A stretch of DNA of 64,000 nucleotides from Patagioenas fasciata (taxonomy: Eukaryota; Chordata; Aves; Columbiformes; Columbidae). The position numbers and the translations under genes were made by a program. Positions within the stretch are counted from its first letter, which is position 1. Each line of letters starts with the position of its first letter. Shown one piece after another: positions 1-13,322 of this stretch. Where the stretch lies: assembly GCF_037038585.1 (NCBI RefSeq), contig NC_092520.1:16871001-16935000 (forward strand), read 5' to 3'. Below the pieces are notes generated by a model. It ran no database searches. It saw only the letters and a program-made list of their open reading frames with translations, and was not told where the DNA came from.

Positions 1-2966
1 ACCAAAACGCAACAGCCAAGTAGGTCCTACAAAGAACTTTGCTGGTGGTGTGAAGATTGCATGACTCTACATGATACGGGTTTATTCCTGGACCCGAGGC
101 GAGTTCTGCAGCAAAGCAGCACTGTTTGTGGTCTGTGGTGACACCTGGCTGCTGTGAAGCCAGTGGAAAAACTCCAGTGACCCCAGAGGGTGAGCAGCAT
201 TGAACATGGGAACCAGTGAGCAGGATAAGGTCTGCTGGCTGTCCTATCTATTACTGAATCTCTGGAAGTGCTGAGTTCCAGGTTTGGAAGAATATGTTAA
301 GTGTGAAGTACTCAAACCTTAGAGCAGTTTCTTGTAATCAAGATATCAAGTAATTCTTTTTTGTCCTTAACCATAGTTTTAGATTCTTTAGATGTTTATG
401 TCATTATAGGAGATGTTACATGGGTTCTTCAGACATGGAAAAGCCATGTCATAAGCCTTGGAGACAAAAAGTCATATTTTATCCTCTTTTTCACAGGGAT
501 TTAGGTGATACTTTGTGGTGTCTTTGGAGTGGAACACATTTTTTCATGAATCAGACTACAGTTCTGTCATACACTTTCTCAGCTAAACAACTTTTGCCTT
601 CCAAACCCCCATGACTTCTCACTAAAGCCCACAGGATACCCAGAGCGCTATGAAGTTTGCTTCTTTCCATTTGGCATTTACCATGTGAGTTGGAACAGAA
701 AATACAGAGGATGCAGAGCCCCAAGCCAGCCTGGCACGGTTGCTGAAATGCATGTCAAATGCATCAATGCGTGTGAACCTGTGCCAGGTTTCACATGGGT
801 CCTGATGCAGTTTGGGAAGTAATGCAGCCTCAGTTCTGGCTACCGTGTCCCTCCCCAGGGAACTCAGTGAATGCCTGTGAACTGCCACCGAGGGGATGTC
901 GCTGGCTGGGAGGGTGTGAGAACACGACGATGCAAACAGCTGTTTTCCTCATTGCATGTGCAGGATTTTTTCCTTTCTTGTTTACAGCGCTATAAATTGT
1001 TTTGTATTTGGGCCTTTGTTCTGGGTGCAGCTCAGCCTTGAGCTGGGTTTGCTTGTTTGTTTCCGTTCCTGCTCTGTTTCCTCTGCCGGCCTCCCGGCAT
1101 GACTAACCCTGTCTGTACTGCTTCCCGTGTCTCCACAGCTTCCCCTCCATGCTCTGCCACCGACGTGGACAACAGCCATTCTGCTCTGTGTGCTGCCACG
1201 GAGTGACCTGCCCAGCGTGGAGCAGCGTGGGAAAGTGTGGTAACACAACAAAAAGGTGATGGCTTCACGGTGCAGGGGCAACAGACCATTATGTTTAGCG
1301 AAGCAAATGCAAGCTTTGCTAGGCTTTCCTTTTTTTCTCACATAGATGAGCAAAGTAAGATGCCCATGTGACAAAAAGATCTTGTTAACTGCATTTACCT
1401 GAGGTAATTTCTGATGGATCAGTATGAGTCTGTGAGATGTAAAGTGGCAGCTGTCTTCATTTGATCTTTCATACTCCTTTGAACCAAGTACACATTTTCT
1501 TTCTTTCACTTTGTCTTATATTTTTCTCTTCTGGGCCAAGCCTTTTTGCTCTGCTATAATTTATATGATGCATCTTCTTAAATGACAGCTCACTTTATCA
1601 TTTTGAGCCTGTTAAGCCTCCTCGTAGCCCGGCTCAGCACAGAGATCTCCACCACAGCGCTCCAGGCTCTGCAGCATCTTTGCTGCCTCTACAGCTGCCA
1701 GGAGGCCCTGAGCTTAACTTCTGGTTCATGGGTTTTCAACACTTCTCAGAAACTTCAGACTCCTCCCTTAGCAGAAGAATGGCTTCACATACAGAAGGAT
1801 GTCCATACACTGCAAACATGGGCATTCTGAGATGACCAGTTTGAGCAAAAAAGTTGAATTATTTCCCTTGTTTACTACTGCTTGTATTTAATGTCTTTTG
1901 CAAGTCAAAGTGAAAATGAACTTGAACTGATTCCCACTGTGGTCAGTGAATAGATTCCTGCTGACTTCAGTGGATGTTGGAGGGTGGTCCTGAAACCTAC
2001 AGCTCCTCTGGGTACTGATCTTCACCAGCTTTGCACCTCATGTTATCCCACTGGCTTCAGGCAAGGATTTAAAAGCTTTGCTGAATCTGTTTCGGCTTTG
2101 CAGAGACCACGTTTCAAAGCTTGTGTGGCAACAGAGCGATGACAGCCCTAAATGCAGGCAAGCAATGTAAAAAGCGAGAGTTTTGTTCTTCAGAAGAATG
2201 ATTCAACAGAACTAAAATAAATTTGTGAATAGATTTAATGCAAGTTTTGCTGAGCCTAGTCTTTGTTTTGACATGCACAGGTTTTGCCGAAAGAGCATTG
2301 TTAAAGGAATTTATCTCTGTTTTGCTTATTTCTCTGATATAAATTAAAATGTTGATAGCAATATTTTTCACTCTGGACTGTTTCATGTATCCTTACAAAG
2401 ATGCACAATATAGTGTTGGTGGAGTGAGTGTTCCTAGAGCCTGGGATGCCAACTGGGACTCAGACAACCTGGGTCATTCTACAGCGTCATCATGAACATC
2501 CTAAGTGGCCTGTCAGCTACTGCACCTCATTTCCTCATTTATAAAATATGAACAGCAGTACCTCTCTATTTTGGAGAATGATGTCATGATAAAGCCTTCT
2601 AATGATTAGGAGACACCACAGGCATGATAGTTACTGGAATCATATACTGGAAGCATATAGATGTAGCCTGTTGAGAGACTCAGATTGGGAATTGATCTTG
2701 ACAAAAATAAATGGGGAGAATGTAAATACAGAGAACAGTTTTCTATTGAATTACACATATCTGATATATTACATACATAACCTCAACACTTGTGCATATT
2801 GTAAGTACATCCTTTGTAGGGATGCCTCTGAACACACATATTTTCATGATAAACAAGGGAAAGTAACTCAGAATATTCCCCCTGTTCTTTGGCCAGAGGA
2901 CAGGGCACATGGCATGGTTCACCTCTGCACAGCTAAACTCTCTCCTCTGTCAGAACAGGGTGGCCT
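1..2966. other. Intergenic DNA, no gene recognised
   Basis: This is AT-rich unique-looking sequence downstream of PDGFD. The sub-stretch around 600-1250 is somewhat richer in GC and gives overlapping open frames on both strands (for example 982-1509 minus and 1582-1830 plus). None has a recognisable domain, a splice-site context or a homologue I know. I see no CR1 tail, LTR or RNA gene here. Confidence 0.55.
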
Positions 2967-3039
2967 CATCCACCCATCCATCCATCCATCCATCCATTCA
3001 TCCATCCATCCATCCATCCATCCACTCATCTACCCATCC
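2967..3039. repeat. (ATCC)n tetranucleotide microsatellite
   Basis: About 18 near-perfect units of ATCC/CATC run here with a few interruptions (cattcatc, cactcatc, ctaccc). The repeat encodes Ser-Ile-His-Pro runs in two forward frames, which explains the longer open frames crossing it; these are not genes. Confidence 0.95.
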
Positions 3040-6000
3040 CTTCATTGGGAAAAACTTCCTGGAACTTGCTGTCTCCAAATTGTGTGTAAACAAGATCAGG
3101 GAGAGGACTAGCTGGTCTGAGACAAAACTACTCCAGGGAACACGCTTGTGATCAAACCATGGCTGTTTGCAGAGCAGGGCTTAGGCCTGCACTCTTTACT
3201 ACTAGAACAGATATATAGGGTAGGTAGCTGGTAGAGATGGTTTCTCTGTTCTGCATTTGTAGTTTCCTCACATATAAGGCTGTGGTCACTGCGCAACTGT
3301 AGTAACAGATCTTAATCTCAGTGTAAAATAGTAAGTAAAAAGAAAGATGGTAGCAGTTTGCCCCCTCCATGGTGTAGTCATCTCCTCAAACGTATTCCTG
3401 TCTGAGATGCAAGATGGATGAAATTCAGTCCTATGGTAACAACTAATGTATAAAAAATCGTAATGTAAATGTCCTGCAGTTCCCATTTTTATGGAGTTAA
3501 AACGAGAAATTTAACGAAATTGTAGGAGTGATTCTCATATTTCTATGAAATATACGTGTTCTCTTTTTCTAGTCTAAATACCAGGTCACTGAGAGATGAC
3601 ATTTTATGTAACTTTACAGAAAGTTTTATGGCTCATTCTGAATCTGACTTTATTGAACTTGTGACGAGGACACATGACTTCAGTACTAAAAGGATGTGAA
3701 GGTAAGTTGAAAAAAATTTTAAAGATTCTTGAATTTTAACAAAATAAGTATCTGCAGCTTACTTGACACGTGTAAAATTAATGAAATAAGACTGTACCAG
3801 ATGATGTGGTATACTTTACAGCCATGTAATGTCAGGTATCCAGGAATTCAGTTTCTGCTGTATAGACACTATGTAAAACAAACCCTGACCCAGACACGGT
3901 TCAGTTTAGGCAAGACTGTGCAGCCTGCTGACCAGATATAATGAATTTCTGATTACTCATTTTATTCCCGTGTAGGTCTATTAAAATGCATGGAGGCACA
4001 GGAGCTTAAATAAATACGTATATGCAAATTGAAAGTCTGAGTAAAAATACTTTAATTTTAAACAATGTGGGCACTGTGCTGTAGGGCTCTTTGATATATC
4101 CCTCAACAACAGGGATAAGGAACATTTATCTGTACTGATGTGAAATCAACGACAACTTTAAATTTGGAAAAAAATTTAAAATAATATTAAAATTTCAGTG
4201 GACTTAAAAGTACTGACTGTTACTCCTCCTGGCCTGAGCCAAATATTTTGCTTGCATGAAGTATGGTTGCCAATTACAAATTGTACAGTGCAATGCAAGT
4301 TCCTGGTACCGGAACATTGCACTGGCCAATTTTTTTTTCAGAGTGTCAAACAACTTGGTAATAATTTACTTAAATTTTACTACATCCAGTCATTTCATGT
4401 TGTTACGATTTAATTGATTCCCTAATTAAATTTTAAAAACTGTCAGGGAAAAAGGGCAGAGGAGGTGAGATCTGAACATAAATGTAACTCCAGAAATGAT
4501 GTGAGGCTGGAAAGAAAGCATACATCCTACAATCCATATGCTTTTTCACAAAGATAACTATAAAGATCTATGTTTTAACTCAAATAGGTAGCATCTAGAC
4601 AACTCATCATATGGACAACATGGAGTGAGGGAAAACTCCTGGCTTGTTTTAAAGATCTTGTTCAGGAAAACTTAATTTTTGAGGTCATAAAGAGAACAGA
4701 AAAAAAGAAAATGAATAACTTGTAATTAAGATAAAAGAATAATAAAAATATATAAAATTAACTCCACATAAACCCTAAGACAATCAAGATAATCATCCAG
4801 CTTCTCCTGAACAAGAGGAGGAAGATGTCTCTGCTCCCAGCCCTTCTCCACTCAAAGACCCCAGGATGTTGACACCCCCAGATAGTGACTGTCAGCATTA
4901 TCACCCACAATAGCACTGACAGGGGGTGCATAACACCAAAGAAAAAGAGATACTAGGAAGAATTTTCTATATAAAATATTTAACAGATATTGAGGTTTTT
5001 CTGTATTAATTTGGATTGTTAGCATACAGTGTTGTTATTAAGCCAATAAATGGGATTATCAGCCTGTTAAAACATTAACTTTACTATTAAATTCTGTCTT
5101 CACATGTAAGGGGCTCTCTCCCTTCTGCTCACAGTAAAATTTTGAGCATAGTAGAAGGCAAGAGGATGATCTTCCCATAGTTGCATGGACTAATTTCAGA
5201 AATGGTAAGACAAGTAAAAGAAAAATATTGTACTGCCAGAAAAAATTCAAGGCACAGAGCAGAATAGAGGAGATAGCGCTTAAAAACTGTGAATCTTCTT
5301 GGACCTCGTAACAGTTATCTGCCTAAATACTGCAACAAACTAGATTTGCATAATTATAGAAACTACCAGTATCAAAGCACAAGGCAAAACAACATTCATT
5401 GAAGAACCCCTCCCTCCCCCCACCCCAAAAAAAGAAGAGGTGAAGTATTTGAAAGTAATATAATTTTTTTGTACCTGTGCTATGGACATTTCATTAGCTA
5501 AACAAGCTCCTAAGACCAAATTATGATTCTTCATACGTGACTAAGATCAGTAACTTTTCAGAATTATTCTTTACTTTATGTATAATGTATTGTAGTTTCT
5601 AAAAATAGCCTAGCTGTTCAGCAAAGCAACTTAAGTTTCTCAGACCATAGGGAACCCATCACTTTCTATATACCAATTCACACATTGCAATCATTCTTCT
5701 TTGTAAGGCTATGATGTGTTTTATTTCTCTCTGGTGGCTGTATGTACTATGATATAAACTTCGGAGTATAGCATTTCAGTTTAAGTAAAAAACTTTTTTC
5801 ACTGGATCATTGTAACAAAGTTTTTTCTGTAACTAAATTATGATTCTTCTAGCAGCTCCTGTTCTATTTTATTATTATAAAAATAATAACTTCATATTAA
5901 AATGAGCTTAAGAGAATTCAAAAATAAGGTTTACTTAGCAGTCCAGCTACATCAGAATGGATTGGTTTTGCCAGTTTGTTCCCAAGCTGTTCGGCTTTTC

Positions 6001-6345
6001 AAAGGGTCATATATAGTTGAAGTTTGCAGTCACCCTGGTACTACACCTTGGTATGAGTCCTGTAGGCAGAAACACTCATGATATCACAAAAAACACATTT
6101 CCTCTAGAGTATTATTTTTACAAAGGATCCCACTTAAACACACAAACACTTTTTAGTGCTTAATGACTTTCTTAACACTGGTCTTTTTAAATCTAGATTT
6201 TTTTTTTCAATCAATAATTCTGTAACTAAAAATAAGGTGAATGTCAAAAACACTTGAACAGCAGAAAGCTTTCACTGAAGTAACTGATCCACTGTAAATG
6301 TGCATCCTTAGGCAAATAATTTATTATTTTTTGTGTTAGGTTATG
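3040..6345. other. Intergenic DNA, no gene recognised
   Basis: AT-rich sequence with many short A/T runs. Open frames are short (under 75 codons) and lack recognisable domains. I see no interspersed repeat here that I can name. Confidence 0.5.
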
Positions 6346-7540
6346 TAGTAAGAAACTGGCCCACACACACAGAGGAACCCCCAGGATCAGTGGGGGCGAC
6401 TGATAATACACCCCACCAGTTGCTCCAAAGGAGACTGATAAGACCCCTGAGGCTCACGCCCCACCACGAAGGACTCTGAGAGATCCTCAGTGTCCCCACT
6501 GCAGACATGAGCCCCAGCTCACTCCCTTGGGCTGCCCTGGGGAAGCCTCAGCCCATGGACTGGGGGCACCTGTCACCTGAGCCAAGGGAAGAGAATCCTC
6601 ATCACCCTACAGATAGAGGGATCACTTGCCAGGGGCATGGGGACAACCAGGGGAGGGCAGGGGAAGGACATTTCTAGATTGCACGGGACTTATTATGGGA
6701 TGTTCCAGGAAGGGTAGGGAGAGGGTCAAGGTGGTTTGAGGAGGAACCAGTGGGAAAAAAGTGGGACGAGGGGAAGAAGCAACTGGTTGAGTGCACTGGG
6801 GCTGATCAGTGCACCTTCCTGGTCATGCGTTGTGTGTGACTGGCCCAGCCTGTCCTGGCCTCTCACTAAACTCATCTTCCTGGGCAGGGATCTCTGTCCT
6901 GTGTGCAGGGATGTGGGGGGAGTCTCAATGACAGCTCCTATGGTGGGATCAGGGCCTGGAGGCCCGTGTGTCTATGGTGTCAGTGACTGGAGAGACCAGG
7001 CTGGCTGCTGGAGGGACAAGAGAGTCCAGATCTGAGGCACTGTGTGTCTGGAGGTCGATACTGTGTGTGTGTGTCTGTGTTCATGCAACAGAGAGACGTT
7101 CATACCATCAGCTGGAGCAGGGCTGCAGCCTTGAGGACTCATATATCCAGGTGCCAGCAGGTGAGGAGACTGGGATCCCTGGTCAGCTACTGGGTGAATG
7201 GAACATCTGAGCCCAGCTTGCATGATTTTATTCCACCTTCAGCTGCCAGATGGGAGGACAACATGAGGGTGCTGGTGCTGTTTGTGTCTTTAGGAGTGCT
7301 GTCATCTGCTTGTGTTGATATGTGTGACCAGCTAGGCATAAACGTATATATGATGTATATAGGAATATATGTAGTTTATATGTGTGCTCTGTGCACTTGT
7401 GCCTTCTGGGGACACCAGGTCAGCCTCACTGCTGGCTGGACCTGGGGGCTGTGGTGGTGTGGCAGATGTGCCTCTGTTGGGCTACAGGATATAGCACCCC
7501 CCCAACATCATCTGTGGTTTCATCTGCCTGTAAACACAAA
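6346..7540 (-). mobile_element. GC-rich dispersed repeat, copy A (LTR-like, family not identified)
   Basis: The GC content changes abruptly from the AT-rich flanks. Its reverse complement matches 30845-31570 along most of that copy. Shared anchors include the 'agtgagaggccaggaca' / 'gggccagtcacacac' block (here about 6830-6875) and 'cttgtccctccagcagcc' (about 7000-7025). A third is a block around 6680-6715 that reads 'cccataataa' on the minus strand. This copy has roughly 400 extra bases toward 7540 and about 70 extra bases near 6900-7000, so the other copy carries deletions. An AATAAA-like site and the length suggest a long terminal repeat of an avian endogenous retrovirus, but no TG...CA ends or target duplication could be fixed. 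The strand is given relative to copy B. The outer boundary near 7540 is approximate. The longest open frame in the window (7044-7670 plus) lies in this repeat and shows no recognisable domain. Confidence 0.65.
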
Positions 7541-10500
7541 TCACAAGGCAGTACTCAGCTCCTCTCACATAAAGTCAAAGTTCAAATTAAAGAAGTTGTC
7601 TTTAAACACTATTTTTTTGCTGAGAGCAGGAATCTGGTATTCAGAAGACTCAAGCTGGTCTATGATCTGAGCTGTGAGACCAGGCAGCTCAGTGAAACAG
7701 GGAAACTGCCTGGTTCCAGGAGTGGGAGCACAGAGCCATTCCCAGTGTAGTTGCTGGGGACCCCACACAGAGGAGGTGCATCTGCAGGAGGTTGTGCCAG
7801 CAGTTCTGAATCATGAGAAAACCATGGCTATTTGACTCAGCTTTTGTATACAAGTTGAGAACCTAAGTCATAGTAATTTCCTTATCTGTGTTCTGCTTTT
7901 GTTTCATGAGTCAGTGCAAATAATTGTCTTGAGAATGACAGTAATTACTGGAAAACAAAGCTGACATCCTAGAAGGTGACTCCTGGGTCAAGACCTTTAT
8001 GGAACTTTGACATTTATCAAAGATTTTTTTCTGTCTTGTACCCTAGCTCTACAGATGTGACAACTTCCTCTGCACCAGACAATAGGGAATGATTCCTGGG
8101 ACTGAAACACTAGATTTACACAATGACCAATTTTCAGTTTCTTTTTTCCTTGAGAGAAGAAAATCATTTTGTATTTCATATTTCTACCCATGTCTTGCTG
8201 CCTGAATAGCAACAACATTAATGGCGTGCGAGATGGGTAGCTGTGAAGGATTTCTTTGGCAACCATGTAGGGAGAATACAATCTACACAGAGAGAGAAAA
8301 CGAATAGAGCAGGAGCTAGTGGATGTCTAGGATGTACCTCTTTAAGAAACCTTTGTCAGGCACCAAAGAGAAGCTTGAGAGGGTCATTTCATACACACAT
8401 TTTATGTATTCTTTGTTGTTTGTTCAAAGACTCACCAAATCTCTTTTCCAGTGGAAATAGATTGCAGAAAAAACTAGCAAGCAGTTATATGTGAGATTTG
8501 CCCTGTGGATTCTGGTTTACTTTAGTAATTGGTGTCTAATGGGCAGTGGACATTCAGTGACGTGAGAGTGTTGAAAACAGAGGTCAAGCGCTTTCCTGTT
8601 TCTCCGGGTCACATAGTGCTGTGGGTATATTGCCCTATCTTTGCATTCCTCAGGTTTCCCATAGGAAGAACACAATGATAATTTCTGTGCCCCACAACAA
8701 GATAATCCTGACCCTACAGAATCTCTTTGACATTCCATATTCAGAATTATTGCTCTATATCTCTCCTGAGCACTATTTTTCAAACTTGTAACAATACCCT
8801 TAGGCTGTTTGATTATTCTTTTGTGGTTTGCCTGATAATTACAGAACCCGCAGAAATTCAGACCTATGTCTTAAAACTCTTGTTCTTCAGTCTAAACTAC
8901 AGACTAAAGCATGCTGAAGGGGCTGATTGATATATCCTCCTGAAGACTAATGCAGCAATGATCAAGTAAGCAATATATTCAGCTTATAGATAAATAGAAT
9001 ATTGCACCTAAGAGAGGCACTCCAGCTTTCCGTGCGGCACAGAAAAAATGGGACTTTTCCACCTCAAGAAGATGCCACATGCTGCTTGAACAAGCAAAAA
9101 AGTAGAAAAGGCATATGGGGGGTGCAGGTCTTTTATGCACTTAGTGACCTTACTGTGTAGTGATGCAAGAATGCAGTGCTTGGTTATGGCATAGGCAAGG
9201 GAATGCTCAGGAGCCAAGTATTCTCATGGAGGCATCACTCTTTATAAGATGGACTTTAACATTTACAAGTCAGAGTAATTTACTACCCTGCAGGTTTTTT
9301 ATGCAACATCTTTAAATGGAACACTTTGCTGCAGAGCAGAGTCCTGCTCGCAGTCCTCTCCCTGACTGTCCAAGATCTGCATATCCCACTGGACCAATCA
9401 CCAAAGCTTCCTCTGTGCTGGCAGTGTGGTGTCTGCCTTCTCTCCTGGCATCAGCTACTCAAGCCTAAGAACAATATACAGATTATAGCACCTAAAGTAA
9501 AGGTCTTGGGTATTTGTATTCACACAGAACTGTGTTACAGGTTAAAGGTTTAGGTCCAAGATGTGCCTCACAAAAAATACAAGACAATGCATCAATCTCA
9601 GGGTCTTGAGGCATTTTTATTTATCTATTTTCTTTTTCAAAGGGGAACGTGAACTAAATTTCAGCACTTTCTTTCCTCATGATGACTGCTCATGTCTGCC
9701 AGATTCTTGAGACTTTAGAAGGTGAAAATAGGTTAGCAAAAGTGGCACAAAGTCAATCTTCTGATCCTTAGCCTGCAGTAGAGTAATGGTGACTAACTGT
9801 TCTGAGCGTTGCTGACTGCTGCAACTTGCTCTGGTCCATGCACTTTTCTGCATTTTATTATGCAGGCGTGTGCAATTTGGCAATATCACTGTGATTTGTT
9901 AATTCTGCAGCTTATTGATTTGGGGAGTTTCCATGATGATCTCAGTATTTCAGACTAGGAGGGTTCCCCTTCGTGGTGTGTGCTGCTGGCACGGATGGGG
10001 CCTCTACTCCTGAGCTTGTGCCGGCAGAGCCGAACTCATGGTTGGTTAAGAGCAGGGCAGGCTGAGCAAGTGCAAATTGTGACGTTATTGCGTTTTACTC
10101 GTCTTTTATGGAGAGGCAGGGGCTGTATCGCACCAGTGGCTGACAGGGATGAAGCTTATGTAGTCACAAATCTTAGCTGGTGGTACTCATGTTACCTTGA
10201 TGGGCATGGTCAGATTCATTATTAGATGATGGTACGTGGCCCTTACAGACAGAGGGAGTATATAGTGACAATGATTTACTATCTTGGTGTCCAGATGCAT
10301 AGTGCTCATTGAAATCAATACCTGTTAGTTATCTGAGTGCTTCTGAAGATCTGGGCCAATATACTTTAATGCTTCATCGGCTCAGCAAGTGGAGCACTTC
10401 CTCTGAAAAACAAGAACAGAGGCTCCTGCTGAGTGTCTAATAATGCCTCATTATGCCTGCTGATTTTACATAAAAGGTGCTCAGACCATCTGCAGGTGGA

Positions 10501-12438
10501 CAGCAGCACAAATCTTACAGGAGCTGCCTAGAAAACACAGCGTTGGTTTTCAGTCAGTTGGATGCTGCTGTTCTACATTGACACTGCTTTTGTTTCTCCT
10601 TATTAGAGCAATGATAAACTGTCAGGCTTATCAGCAAGTTCTCCTCAAAGGTGTGACTTGCATGGGCATTTAAAAATCTCCATTTTCAATCCTACCCTAA
10701 AGTTATCTATCAGCATAAATTTTAATCATTCTTATCTCAAGAGGAAATGCTATACTCCAATTAATGGCTCAAATAATCATGCTCAGTATGCAATTTGGCT
10801 GACAGTCACATCTTTTGTTAACTATATGATCGCTGTTGTAGCTCGTACTGGAAAATCATGTTATTACCATTTCAAGATAATAAACATTTACTGTGCGAAT
10901 TCAGAGGCTGAGCAGGGCAGAGTCATATACACCAGAGTAACTCTCTGTAACATACTGCATTGCAGCAAGACAGCTAATAACAGTGCAGCAAAGCACGTTA
11001 GCTGTCAGGCAATGCACTGCACTGTGCAGAATAGACTGATACCATGTCATATTTTGTAATCATGCATACGTTGGGGGAATTTTAAGAGAAGAGGCATATT
11101 TCTAACAGGAATGCTAATATAATGAGCAGTCAAATGCATTTCTTTTATTTTGCGTATTTGTAAAATGTTAACACTCTGCTATTTGTACATGTTGGTGAGA
11201 CAAGTGTCTATCTGTTAAAGTGCACCATTTGTCTGATGGCACATCCCACAGGGGACAAAGAATAATATGACAAGCCTGTTGCAGTAACTATACCCTGTTT
11301 TAAAACAAAAACCAACAGCAAGAATTATAGACCCACAAGATTTTAGGATGATAATACCTTTTCTGTGAGGATATTTTCAGTCACATAAACTAGTCAGACA
11401 TTTGTTTTCCCAGTGAATTTCAAGAGAAGTTTTGCAATTAAATATCGACTGTGCCTTTGGAATAAATGATAATTTCACTGGATAGTTGTCAGTATTGTAA
11501 TGGTTGTCACGGTTTTGCTTCATAACTGAGGATGCAGGCAGCATAGAAAGCATGAGAATTAGACCTGCTCCTATGTGTAAAAACCTGAAGACCACACTAC
11601 ACTTTCCTATCTCTTTGCAGGTGATTCAGGAACTCCCTGTTAACTCAGCTTCACTTGAGCTCTCCTGGACTTTCCTATGACAAAATACACTGGCCAGAGG
11701 ATAATAAGGGGAATGGGGGCAAGAGCTCAAGTCTCAAGGACACTCAAGTGCCCATGCGCACCTATGCACAGCAATCGCAGTTTGTTCCACTCTCCAGAGT
11801 GTGAGGTGATCTGCACCTGCATCTTTCAGATTGAACCATTCCTCATCCAGTGATGTGTGCCTATCCCAAGAACTGCAGACCTGCCCTCCCTAGGGAAAGT
11901 CATTGCTGCCTTTTAGTAGCTACCAGTACAAAAGAACAGGCTAACAAATTACTTTTAGCCAAAAAAGCCCTCAGCCTAGCCCTTACAAATCTGTCCTGAA
12001 CAACTGTCCTTCCACTTTCTACATAGAAGCTTTCCAAAGAAACATATACAATCTATCAAAATAATCTAGAAATACACGTTTAGATAAGATTACATAAAAG
12101 CTGAACATAGCTTGACTATATAGCTTTACAGTGAAACACGCTTGATATTACCTGGGAGAAAACTCTTCTAGTTTTCTATGAATACACAGAGAAAAATGTT
12201 GAAAATACCTTCACAAATATTCATAGAAGATGCCATTTAAAAAAAAAATTGAAATTAATCAGGTTGTAGAATTTTGCAGGTTTGATTTTATTATGGTGAA
12301 TAAATAAAACAGCTTTCAGAATTTGCACTGAAATTCTGAAACTGATTTTAAAGAGCTCATGCAAGTTACACATTGATCCAAAGGAAGAGAATCAGAATTC
12401 TTCAGTTAGTTAGTTAGTTAGTTTACATTATATATATC
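7541..12438. other. Intergenic DNA with a candidate conserved non-coding block
   Basis: No gene or named repeat is recognised. The part at 9960-10200 has more CpG than its surroundings. The part at 10560-11060 is unusually free of stop codons and dense in homeodomain-like and other transcription-factor-like motifs (see findings). A short (TTAG)n run lies at about 12404-12422, just before the CR1 copy. Confidence 0.45.
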
Positions 12439-13258
12439 ATGGAATCATAAAATCATAGAATACCAGGTTGGAAGGGATCACAAGGATCACCTGGTCCAAC
12501 CTTACTTGGCAAAAGCACAGGCTAGACAAGACGGCCCAGCACCATGTCCATCTGAATCTTAGAAGTGTCCAGTGTTGAGAAATCCCCCACTTCCTTGGGG
12601 AGATCACCCCATCGGCTGATTGTTCTCATAATGAAAAATTTCCCTCTTGTGTCCAATCAGAATGTCCCCAGGATTAACTTGTACCCATTGCCCCTTGTCT
12701 TTTCTTTGTGACTCCTTGTAAAATGGGATTCTCCATCTTCTTTGTAGCTGACTTTTAAATACTGGAACATAGTGATAAGATCTGCCCTAAGCCTTCTTTT
12801 CTTGAGGCTGAACAAGCCCAATGCTCTCAGCCTTTCCTCATGTTGTAGCTTCCCAGTCCTTTGATCATCTTTGTGGCCCTTTTCTGGACCCTCTCCAGGC
12901 TGTTCACATCATTTTTGTATGGTGGGGACCAAAACTGAACACTATTCCAGGTGTGGGCTGACAAGCACCAAGTAGAGTGAGACAGTCACTTCTTTGTCTC
13001 CAGTGGCAATGCCTCTCTAATGCAGCCTAGCAGTCCACTGGCTTTCTTTGCTGCAGCGGCACACTGTTCACTCATATTGATCTTGTTGCCCACCAGGATC
13101 CCCAGGTCCCTTTCCACAGAGCTGCTGCCCAGCCAGGTAGCTCCCAGACTGTGCTGCACTTCTGGATTCTGCTTTCCCAGGTGCAAAACCTTCCACTTGT
13201 CCTTTTTGAACTTGATAATATTCTTGTTAGCCCACTCTTCTAGCCTATCCCAATTGCT
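12439..13258 (-). mobile_element. CR1 LINE, 5'-truncated, antisense to plus strand
   Basis: The plus strand begins with a reversed CR1 tail (atcataaaatcatagaa), followed by 'ggttggaaggga' and 'ggtccaacc', the complement of the CR1 3' UTR. Reading on the minus strand, 13186-12986 encodes the end of the CR1 reverse-transcriptase ORF, with the recognisable stretches SSVERDLGILV and EQCAAAAKKASGLLGCI. Further 3' are the usual 'tctcctcag...ctgggaag' type blocks. The 5' end is truncated at about 13258, directly against a TTTG-rich simple sequence. It is a dead, truncated copy about 0.8 kb long. Confidence 0.95.
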
Positions 13259-13322
13259 GTTTGTTTATTTTGTTTGTTTACTTAATTGGTTGGTTGTGTT
13301 GGGTTTTTTTTGTTTGTTTTAT
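13259..13322. repeat. TTTG/GGTT-rich simple sequence
   Basis: T/G-rich simple sequence made of tttg and ggttggttg units. It lies immediately beyond the truncated 5' end of the CR1 copy on the low-coordinate side. Similar sequence flanks two other CR1 truncation points in the window. Confidence 0.85.

Noticed and set aside
982..1509. 175-codon minus-strand open frame
   Set aside because: No domain, no splice or promoter context. Long frames of this kind are expected occasionally in slightly GC-richer DNA.
2602..3151. 169- and 80-codon frames with Ser-Ile-His-Pro repeats
   Set aside because: They run through the ATCC microsatellite; the flanking residues match no protein I know.
7044..7670. 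208-codon plus-strand open frame, the longest in the window
   Set aside because: It lies mostly within repeat copy A, contains TG/TA-rich low-complexity coding and has no recognisable domain; the homologous copy B does not preserve it.
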